Below, piece after piece: positions 34,301-46,300 of a DNA stretch of 64,000 bases (the stretch's first letter is position 1; each line of letters starts with the position of its first letter). A program made the translations under genes and the position numbers. Source of the stretch: Conchocele bisecta (lineage: Eukaryota; Mollusca; Bivalvia; Lucinida; Thyasiridae); assembly GCA_029237695.1 (NCBI GenBank), contig CM055279.1, positions 19,843,919-19,907,918 of the forward strand, written 5' to 3'. Under the pieces are notes generated by a model. The model ran no database searches and was not told the DNA's origin. It saw only the letters and a list, made by a program, of their open reading frames with translations.

Positions 34301-37300
34301 GCACCTTATCTGGAGCTCTGAATTATTGTATTGCGGAGAGATTGCTGAATATTTATGGTTGTTATGGTACTCTAAATATCCAAGTTCCGCAGCATATTTA
34401 TAAGACAGCTCCATATGACATTGCTATTTAACGTAAAACATTAAAACCCCAATTAAATCAAGCAATCAAAGTCGGCCTAAAAAAAGTGAGCTAATTGACA
34501 TATATAACCAATTTCATGTCTTGCAGGGACGAGCTTCTACCCTTGAGGTTCCGGACAATGACCGGTACCACAGCGTCTGACAAACACTTTGAGTTTCGCC
34601 GACTATCTACGATATCTGCCAGCGAGGTAGAGGGGTTGCCATTGGCAACAGAATGGCGCTGGTATTGGCTGGACGAGGTCGGTGCTTGGATGGAATATGG
34701 TGATAAAGTAACTGGAGTAAGTGTTTATTTGTATTATATATGGTGATAAAGTAACTGGAGTAAGTGTTTATTTGTATATATATGGTGATAAAGTAACTGG
34801 AGTAAGTGTTTATTTGTATTATATATGGTGATAAAGTAACTGGAGTAAGTGTTTATTTGTATTATATATGGTGATAAAGTAACTGGAGTAAGTGTTTATT
34901 TGTATTATATATGGTGATAAAGTAACTGGAGTAAGTGTTTATTTGTATTATATTTAAGGGTGGGAGTCGACTCCAAGAACCTTCCATACCCAGAAATAAG
35001 TCCATAAATGCGTAAATGTACAGACCAGTGACCCGTTTCACTACACTTTGTATGATAAAAATGTTCGTGCGATGATTTTTACAGTGTTACAGAGCACTTT
35101 AATTGTGTTGGGAGCTTTAGATTTGCAACTACGAACTTCTTAGTCGTACAAAGTTTAGTGAAAGTCAGAAACGGGACCTGGGCCTCCAGATAAGACGTAT
35201 TTCACTATTTGGATCACTGGTGCTGCACTCAGCGCCGGCTTAAAATGTTTCATGTCGAATTGGGCAACAGATTCCTGACGAATTCCCATTCAGCTACAAG
35301 GTACTGCATACACACATTTTCCTATTGTAACCGGTGCAATACATTTGCTCCGGTTACTACATGAAAATATGTTTATGCGATAGCTTTATGTGAAGCCGAG
35401 TGGGGAATTTGTCGACCTGAAACATTTTGCGCCGTTGCATCAACAGTACCAGTGGTATTTTACACATTGGTTTTAGTGTTATCGTGTGATACGATACGGA
35501 CTTGCACTGTTCGTTAAACATGTTTAACCCTTTCAAAACCTCAGGCCTGTATAGTGGTATTGGCTAAGGCCTGCATATTGGTATTGGTCAGGCCTGTATA
35601 GTGGTATTGGTCAGGCCTGTATAGTGGTATTGGCTCAGGCCTGTATAGTGGTATTGGTCAGGCCTGTATAGTGGTATTGGTCAGGCCTGTATAGTGGTAT
35701 TGGCTCAGGCCTGTATAGTGGTATTGGTCAGGCCTGTATAGTGGTATTGGTCCGGCCTGTATAGTGGTATTGGCTCAGGCCTGTATGCTGGTATTGGGCA
35801 GGCCTGCATAGTGGTATTGGTCAGGCCTGTATAGTGGTATTGGTCAGGCCTGTATAGTGGTATTGGCTCAGGCCTGTATAGTGGTATTGGCTCAGGCCTG
35901 TATAGTGGTATTGGCTCAGGCCTGTATAGTGGTATGGGTCAAGCCTGTATAGTGGTATTGGTCAGGCCTGTATAGTGGTATTGGCTCAGGCCTGTATAGT
36001 GGTATTGGTCAGGCATGTATAGTGGTATTGGTCAGGTCTGTATAGTGGTATTGGCTCAGGCCTGTATAGTGGTATTGGTCATGCCTGTATAGTGGTATTG
36101 GTCAGGCCTGTATAGTGGTATTGGCTCAGGCCTGTATAGTGGTATTGGCAAAAAGTGTAGATCCAGATGAGCCGGCTCGTGACGAGCCGTCTCATCAGGA
36201 TCTGCACTTTTTTCATATTTTATTCCAGTTACTTAGGGGTGAAAGGGTTTAGAACAGTTGTTTCATTAACCGATAGTGATAAGTGAAGATTCTGATCAGA
36301 GTCTAAACTGGTCACAACGTCCATAAGCCCGTGATGATGAGATGGTATGTGTATCTTAACGTCGATCCTTGCTGGGATTCACACCTGGGGGTTAGTGATG
36401 ACTGATCCGGTGCAGTAAGTGCGCCTGGCACAAGGTCAGGACCCAGAGTTACGGTGCTCTCCATGGGTTTCCCATTCAGAGTAGCGAATCAGATCTGATT
36501 CGCACTTTAACTGTTACTTATGGTACAATTTCTTATTCCACAGAAATGAAGGTCAGTATTATGGAATGAAAATTTCAATGGTTCTGTCATATATTTGCAT
36601 ATGTAGATTGCATATTCTGTATTTAAAGGTACATGCCCACTCAGTAGGCGCAAAATGTTCTTTATAGGAATTAAATAAGTGTATAATTGTGTCAATATTC
36701 CACCAGTTCTAAAAAAACACGAATGCTTCTATACAGATACATGTATAATCATTTAGTAATATTTATTTTACTGATAGTGACGCGCGGTGGTATCAGGCTA
36801 TTTTCATATGCAAATGAGGCATGGTATTTTTTAATTATTTATACTATTTAAATGTGTCGCCTGAAAAAAAATATATTTTCGACAGATTATAAAGTATGAT
36901 CATTGTACATCAAAAAATAAGTACGGAGAATAAATAGTAATGTCTATTAACATTCTAAGTTGTCGTGTCGCCCCTGATAACCGGGTAGAAATTTACTCTG
37001 ATATAAAATAAAGCAAATCAATACGTGGGGTAATGGTGAATTAATGTTTATTTTGCCAGAAAATTTCTCAGATGATGTCTCTGATATAAGTAACATTTTG
37101 TGCCTACTGAGTGGGCATGCACCTTTAAAAGCTGTAACATCTAAAATTTTAACTAGAATCTAAAAATGATCCAGTCAGTTGCAACCAAAATTATGCAAAA
37201 TTTATATTGGTGTTCAGTTAATGAAAAGGCAATATTTAATGTTCTAGTCCTACTACAATGATAACATTAATTTCAGAATTTAGTACAAGTTTAGTTTACT

Positions 37301-40300
37301 TTTACAGTACTGACATTGCTTTCAATTGAAAAATATAGAAAATATGTCACAATTAACAGCTATAGTGTGAATCAGATCTGATTCGCTTCTCTGCAGGGGA
37401 AACCTATGTCAGAGTTACTTCCTGCAACTACTGTACAGGTACATTCCTGTCTGTATATGCCGGCTGTGACTGTAGAAATGTGGCTTCTGGGTTTTGCGAC
37501 CAGTGTAGATCCAGATCAGCCTGTGCATCCGCACAGTCTGATCAGGATCTGCGCTGTTCGCCTTTCCATCTATGAAACACATGTCATGCTTCTAATATAC
37601 AATAATTCCACCACAAAAATATTTACACAATTCCCTAACATTTGATTGGCCCGTAGCAAGTCTCTGTCCAAAATTTATATCCCAGTAAACTCCCACGCCG
37701 AACTACTTTCCATAACCCTGAGGCGCATTTAAAATAATTCTTAAGAAAACGGAAAATAAACACATTTTCTTGATGAATTTATTTCAAATGCTGGAATTAT
37801 AAGGAATGAATTGCCTTTTTGTGGAATTTATCGGGGATATAAACTTGGAAAAGTCGTGGGAATACTGGACGAGGCCTTCCGGCCTTCATCCAGTATTCCC
37901 GCGACTTTTCCAAGTTTATACCCCGATAAATTCCACAAAAAGGCCATTCATTCCTACAATATAGATCGTTATCAGACTACTGGAGTTAAAAACAAAATTG
38001 CTACCTCACTGCGATATTCTTTATTTGATCAGGATCCACTCGCAAATCCCATAAGCCATATACTGTGTATACCTCCAAGCAATCAGTCACTCTACCTGTT
38101 TGTATATGTGGCTTTGACTAGATAAATTGTGCTTATGTGTTTTGTGTTGTGACCAGTTTAGCTCCCGTTCAAATAGCACACTCATGTAGCCTGATAACGA
38201 ACTATTTTGCTTGTTGGAAAAAACACGGCTATTTTCAGGAATTGGAGTACAAATCGAACCTATCAAGCTCGGATTTGGAGCAGAAATATCTTGCGAACCC
38301 TACAGGTCAGATTCAGTTTGTGACCTCTGGACACGTGTATAACCTTGACTTCAATAGAATGGTTCAACGGAATCTAAAGTTCAGTACGAAGAGGAAAGTA
38401 TCCAGGCGACCAGTGTTTGCCACTGCTGAAGAAATTGAAAAGAGGAAAACGGCTCGGTAAAAAAAATAAAATAGAGGATCTTACAAAAGTGATGATTTAA
38501 TCATAGGTTGAAGTAACGGACCGAGGTCTATAAATACATTCAATATACTTAAAAGCACCAATAAGTGGGAGAAAAAAATAAGCTAAACAAATGTTTTTAC
38601 TCCCACCTATACACATTAATTAAAAACATATTTTTTTTTTTCATTTATTCATGCTTTTAGGTATATGCAATGTATTTATAGACCTCGGTCACTTACTTCA
38701 ACCTGTGGATTTAATACGGTATTTATTAATTGAGTTTACGGATTTCATAAGAAAATCGACTGAATCAGTCAAGAAGTTAACATGTATCATATTAAATGAG
38801 CACAAATGTTAGATTATATTTATTGCATCAGCACCGCATCAGACAATGATCACCTACTGTCTGTTTCACGAAAGCTGCCCAAATTGTACGGCCATATAAA
38901 CAATTCAAAAACAATATTTCTTTCGATAATATTAAATTAAAGGAAAATTTAAGAATGAGCCTTGTTTTTATTTCGTGAAATTTGGTCAAACATTGATTTT
39001 ATTGCGAAAAAACAATTTCCCTATGTTAAACATGGGATTTTTTTTCAGAATTTCATAAATACTGGATCGATTTTCAAAATTTAACTTTTGATTTCTTAGT
39101 TACATCATTTCCAAGCTATCTAGCCAGGTATTAGAGTCGATATCCAACATTTTTCATTTTTTGACTCCTCCCACAGCTCCTCCACATCCTTTTCCCCCAT
39201 GTTAAATTCCCATAGACAAATACATTTTTCGTAATAAAATCAATATTTGACCAAATTTCACGAAATAAAAACAAGGCTCATTCTTAAATTTTGATAAAAT
39301 TTAATATTAATATAAAAAAATATATTGTTTTTGCATTGTTTATATGGCCGTAAAATTTGGGCACGTTTCGTGAAACACAGTAGTCCATGTACGTACGTGC
39401 ACATGTGCTTTGGTAACACCTTTCATTTTTCAATGACTTATGAACCACTTCATCGATTTTGATAATATTTATCCACAATGTCTAGGGATTGTGATTTGTT
39501 TTGCATACGACCCACGTCCGACCGCCCAAGGTCAAGGCCACTGAGGACTTTGTTGTATTGTTTTCTTTATTATCAAGGCTGCCAGCTAGGGGATTAGCTT
39601 CGTTTTACGATGCCAGTTCTTGTTTACTTATTTACGATGCCAGTTCTTATTTTACTTATTTATTACACTAGTGTATTATGATTGTTAACACACTGTGTCA
39701 TGGCAAAAGACCATTCAATAAAAAGAATACTGGCCTGTGTAATTTGGTGGAAATCAAATGTATCGGGCGGCGTGAATATGTAATTATTTACCATAGCAAA
39801 TCCGAGGCTTATTAAGGAATTTCTTTTTATTCTGAGCCAATGCGGATCAATTTGATAGAGATACAGATAAGCTGGTATTTGCATACATTAAATAGAGTTT
39901 ATTCAACTGCAATTTTGAAATACCGGATTTATTTCCCCGAGACATCTGGAAATCCGATAAAGAAATGAGGTGTGGAGCATGAGTTTCTTTGTCGGATTTA
40001 CAGTTTTCAATTGAAATAAATCTGGTATTTCAAAATGATAGTGGAATAAATTGTATATCACATTTGGTTCTAAAAATATGAAATTTGCTCTTAGACCATC
40101 TTATAAAGTTGTTAAAATTGACAATTTTTGCGTTAGCGTATGAATTGTGTCTTCTCTCCGGAAATTTCAAAACGTGACGTCAATTACGTCTCGCGAACAT
40201 CTTGGAGGAAATATTTCCTTCAAGGAAATAAATCTTTCCAGAATCACGGTAAATCACTGGGTAGCATGTAATATATATGTACAAAGCTATTAAAATCAGG

Positions 40301-43300
40301 AGTAATGTAAAAACTATTAAAATATTGAGTACGAAATGTCTCCATATTATATTTTAGCATATTGTTTAACCCTTACAATGCAAAATTAAAAATTGTTGTC
40401 CATTTTTTCTCTCCATGCATTTTTCTTGTCAAAACTTTCTTTAACAGCACTTGAGAACCTTTTTCAATTGAAAATAATTAGAAAAAATATGTGTACTGAA
40501 AGTTGCAGCTTATGTCAGTTTTGGCTTCATAATCTGCAGACCTACATTGTATATAGTGGTGTTTTCAAAAAGTGTCGATCCAGATGAGCTGCCTCGTGAC
40601 AAACTGTCTCACAGGATCTGCACTTTTTGCAAATAAGTTTCTTTTTTTTTCGAACAACACCCTTTTTATAAACGGACAAGTCTGAAAATAATTTTGTGAC
40701 AATTGACTTTGGTGGAAAATCAACAGATCGCAGTCCATTCAAGTTTCCTAGGGGTAAATATTTGATTAATAAATATTCAGAGCTCCAGATGAGCTGCGTT
40801 TTTGCTTAAATACCCAATTAAAATTGCCAAAATTGAAATCAGAAGTAGCGAGTATCAAAAAGCAATAATGAATTTGTGGTACCTTTATCCTGCTGCAGAA
40901 AACAATAAGCAGACCACAAATGTAGAATATGTTTCTTATTTTCCATGAAAACACAGCTTGGCATTTCATTAGAATCGACTCCAATGAGACAATTCTAATG
41001 AAATGCCAAGACATGTTTTCATTTTGAAGCAAACCATTCAATAATTGCTGTCTATTCATGTGTAATCAGTAATGTGATTTTATTTGACCCAATTAAAATA
41101 TTGAAATACCCAATTCAAGTTGCTGTGACAATACTCAATTACTAATTCCTTATCTGGAGCGCTGAATATTGTTTAATATTGTTTGATATAATAAATACAG
41201 GATCGTTACATGAGTGATAATTTAATATGATATTTAGTAAACGAGTTTACCGATTTCAAAGGAAACGAGGCTATTTCGAGTTTCTTATGAAATCAGTCAA
41301 AAAGTTTAATAAATATCATATTAAATCAACACAAATGTTAGATTTTATTTATTGCATAAGCACATCATCATAATCTGAAGTTGTGGTGATAACTACCATG
41401 TTTTCTATGGTGAGCTCATTCGCATACTTATTACACTAGTGTATTATGAGTTTTATTACATTGTGTTATTAAACTGTGAAAACCATTTAAATGTAATAAC
41501 TATTGTTTAAAGTAACTTCTTTGTCGAACAACAGACGTGCCTCTCCCATGAAAGATGCGAACACAGCGGGCAGTAAAGTTCAAACAACCGTTACACTGCC
41601 GAAGCACTGGAATATCACGACGGGTGAAGATGCCCATGAATATTTCAAACAAGTCGAGGTAGGACTAAGCGTTGTACAGCTAGACTAGTACAAGGGTTCA
41701 GGGGGCTGTTTCACTAAACTTTGTTCGACTAAAATGTTCGTAAGTGCAAATTTAGGATCGTCTGTAAATTTCAATTGATGGATTTACATGTATTGAGCAT
41801 AGGCTGCATATGCAGCCTATGCTCAATAAATGTAAATCCAATAAGTGTTTACAAGAAAACATTGTTAATGTCACGACGAGTGAAGATGCCCATGATCACT
41901 ACAAAGAAGTCGAGGTAGGACTAAGCGTTGTACAGTTAGTTCTGATCTGTTCCTTTATTCACAATGTACATTCTTTGACATAAAACATCAACTATTATAG
42001 TATATTGTTGCTCCTATCACTCTGATATCTCTACCGCTTCTCCCCGCCAAGATTCGCCCTGTCCGTCCGCCCGTCCGTCTGTCTCTATCTGACTGTCCGT
42101 TTATTTTATGGACGTTTGTGTAAGAGTTTCTCAAATCACCTATAGGAGCCCTAAGTGTGTCGACAGACCGTATTTTCTAGTTACGGTAAACTCAATTAAA
42201 AAATATTCATATAATTGTAAACAAATAATTATTACATAATGTGCAATATTTTTAGTTGAAAAATACAGCTTGTATATGTAGATATATGCTAATTGTACTT
42301 TGTCTTTGTTTAAACGTGACTATGTAAGGATATATAAAACTAAAACTTGAAAAGTACTCCTGTCTGTTTCGTGAAAGCTGCCCAAATTTTACAGCTACAT
42401 ATATATAAACAATGCAAAAACAATATTTGTTTCGATAATGTTAAATTTTACATAATTTTAAGAATCAGCCTTCGTTTATTTTGTTATATTTAGTCCAATA
42501 TTGATTTTAGAAGAACACATTTAACATGGGGAATTTTTTCTAATTTCAGAAATAGTGGACCAATTTCAAAATATAACTTTTCTTAGTTAAGCATTTCCAA
42601 TCTATCTAGCCAGGTTTTGGAGTCAATTTCGAATTTTTTTGTTTTTTAACTCTTCCACAGCTCCTCTACCTCATTTCCCCCCACGTTAAATTGCCATAGA
42701 CAAATCAATGTTTCATAATAAAATCAATATTAAGAAGAACAAAAGAAGGCTCTTTCTTAAATGTTGATAAAATTTAATATCATCGAAAAAATATATTATT
42801 TTTGCATTCTTCATATGGCCGAAAAAATTTGGGAAACGGACAGTAAATGGGAAAGTGGAATAATGATTTGTTTGACCCTTTCGACCCTGGAATGGAATGG
42901 ACTGAGATAGTTAATTCTCCTACAAATCCAATCATCACAACATGATTTGTAGAATAGTCCATTTATAAAAAGATTTTTTTTCTTTCTAAAATGTGTATAA
43001 AAATGACTTGCAAAAATTGCAGATCCTGATGAGACGGCTCGTCACGAGCCATCTCATCTGGATCTACACTGTTTGCAGATACTGCTAAAGAGGTCTGTAG
43101 TGTTGATACGGTTAACCCTTACAGTGCTGAATTACAAAAAATTGTCTTATTAATTTTCCATTTTGTTATCAAAAACATGCTTTGACAGCACTTTTGATTC
43201 TAAAATGGTGCCAAACCATGTTTTTATTTTAAAAAAATACAAAATAAGAAACAACAGCAGACGACAATTTACAACAAACACTGTTTATTTCATATGTTTC

Positions 43301-46300
43301 CATTACTGGTGTGTTTATACCAAAAAATGCAGAACTCCTGTTCTCACTGTATTTTTAGTAATGTATTTAAATCTTCAGATAAAGAAAGACTTTCCTTCGA
43401 CTACAAAAGAATACAAGACCATTGAAGCATTGTTTTACGAGACTATGCCGAGCACTGCTTCGATAACGTCCATATTACGGGTTGAAAATGGAGAACTCTG
43501 GCTGGATTATGTGAGGTTTGTATTCCCATTTCTGGAAAATGACGAACTTTGGCTGATTATATAACGTTTGTATTTCCATTTCTGGAAAACGACGAATTTT
43601 GGCTCAATTATGAGCGGTTTTTATTTGCATTTCTTCGACTCATTATGTGATTTTGTATTCCCATTTCTGGAAAATGACGAAACATTGGCTGATTACCGTA
43701 CTGACCCTATGTTTTCAGACACCCTAAATATTCGGACACCCTTATTTTTCAAGAAAATAATTATTTTTTTGTGTCTCTAAAAATTCGGACAGTTGAAAAA
43801 TGTGGACATTTTGTTAACCCTAAGTTTTCGGAAAGCAAAAAAAATGTGTTGAATTTGCAATAATTAATATCCGTATATGTACAAGTATTACACAACTGGC
43901 CCGGGTTCTTTCGGTGAAACTCGTAAGAATCATCAAATTAATCCAGACCGGTGTTATTGTAAACACAAATGACACGCGCGCATTCATTCAAGTATAGTTT
44001 CGTCCAATAATTTATGCAACCATTCCAATGAAAATGTATTTCCTTCCTATCACGAATCCGCGATCATAACTCTTTTCCAAATGCTTTGAAGTATAACATC
44101 AAAGAATACTACAAGGTCCAGATTTTATTTTGAAGTCTGCCAGAATTTCCATAAACCAGACCGCACACATCATCAGACGATTACGCCACGGCCCAACATT
44201 CCTTTCATATCTAAAGTCACCGACAATTCCACATGAACACTGAATTTTGTGTCAACTTTTCAACACCATTTACGGGAAATATTTCCGAAATAAATATCGG
44301 CGAATATGGCGAGAGATCTGCGTATAATCGAGAGTGTATCTTTAACCCATTCCTTTCGGAAATTGACGGAATACACCTTTACGTGTATGAAATATTATTT
44401 ATTTCTCAATGAAAGTACATGTTGTGACCACTCATTTGAACCGTCTTGACTAGACGGTTAAAATGGTGGTCGCGACGTATACTTCTGAGCGCATAGAAGG
44501 AAAATATTTAGGATTTTCCGCAAACATAATAGCGTCTCCTCCGCATGTAATTGGTTATTTGCCTCTTGATGCGAGGGTAAAAGTTGCACGTTCCCCGACG
44601 TTTGCGGCACAGATTAAACGACGTATTGACCAATCAGTTCAATTTCAAAACATAGCCTAAAGGTCACACAGTTTACAGCATCGCGCTGAATGATTTCATC
44701 AGATAAACACCTGGCATTTGACACGGCTGTGCGTTATCAAGTTTTGTTTACACAAAGCAACACAAGAATTTCATGTGTAATATGTGTCGGGTGTAATTGA
44801 GTCTCAGATTTGGAATTCAAATTCGTGGCAGATATTAAAATACAATCGACTTCTGTATTACATTGAAAACTGACATAAATTTCGGAGCAGACATCATCGT
44901 ATTTTGCCGATATTGATTTTCAAAATCTGTCCTATCAGTATCTTCCGTAAATGACGTTGAAAGTTGACATACATTTCAGAGCAGATCTGGAATTGTCAGT
45001 TTAATACGTAAAATTATTATCGAACAAAACAAAAAGATGCAATATGGGTGTTAATACTGGTAGAGGCAGACCTGCGTTTACGCGTATATAATAATGTAAA
45101 TCGGTGAATGGAGTATTGGTTTGACAGTTCGATTCTTGCGTGTGGCAAAAACAAATCTTGTATAAGTTGTAAGCATTTATTTCAAACGTACGGATGGACA
45201 GGACAGTCAGTCGCTAGTCATCGTGATAACAATGACCAGCGTGCGTCTGTCTACCCGCTCGTCCGAAATCTGTGTCACAGTTAAAAAAACCACGATGTCT
45301 CACCAAGCGGACACGGCTAATGGCAATACCTTGTTAGCATGGAGTGATCGATTTTTCCACACACTACTTGGATTATCTGGTGAATTGGATTTAAGTATTG
45401 CAATTAATACAAGGATTATTTTTCCAATAATAAGGTAACACATTTGTATTATACTGATCATTTAATTGCCTCCGTTCACAGAAATCATCAGAGTATTTAA
45501 TTGCCCTGTGGCGTTTACAAAAAGCATAGGAGAACATTGCATTCCGTTGGTTTGAGGTTGGCGACCCTAATTTTTCGGACAGCAATTTCGATAATTATTT
45601 TTTTGAACCTATATATTCGGACAGTAACAATAATAATTATTTGTACCCGTCCGAAAACATAGGGTTATTAAGGTATATGACGTTTGTATTTCCAGTTCTG
45701 GAAAATGACGAATTTTGGCTCAATTATGAGTGGTTTTTATTTGCATTTCTTTGACTCATTATATGATGTTTTTATTCCCATTTCTGGAAAATGACGAACT
45801 TTGGCTGATTATATGACGTTTGTATTCCCATTTCTGGAAAATGAATAACTTTGGCTGATTACATGATGTTTGTATTCCCATTTCTGGAAAATGACGAACT
45901 TTGGCTGATTATATGACGTTCGTATTCCCATTTCTGGAAAATGACGAACTTTGGCTGATTATATGACGTTTGTATTCCCATTTCTGGAAAATGAAGAACT
46001 TTGGCTGATTACATGATGTTTGTAATCCCATTATATCTGAAAATGACGAACTTTGGCTGATTATGACGTTTCGTATCCCATTTCTGGAAAATGACGAACT
46101 TTGGCTGATTATATGACGTTTGTATTCCCATTTCTGGAAAATGACGAACTTTGGCTGATTATATGACGTTTGTATTCCCATTTCTGGAAAATGAAGAACT
46201 TTGGCTCAGTTTATATTTGCATTTCTTTGACTCATTATTGTTGCGCTTGCTTTAGCAGAAGGCGCGACTAGTCGTCGTCCAAAAAGTCAAAAAGTTTGTA

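Noticed and set aside
35548..36150. Regular short repeats that could suggest a CRISPR array
   Set aside because: Units are contiguous with no unique spacers and lie in an animal MITE; it is a minisatellite.
43511..43516. GTGAGG as the exon 6 donor
   Set aside because: It would end the exon in phase 0, which does not fit the exon 7 acceptor; the next GT at 43,516 does.
44463..45438. 65- and 71-codon frames inside transposon H as transposase pieces
   Set aside because: No catalytic motif or DNA-binding domain seen; too short.
45909..46181. 90-codon minus-strand frame
   Set aside because: Translation of the 50-bp tandem repeat.
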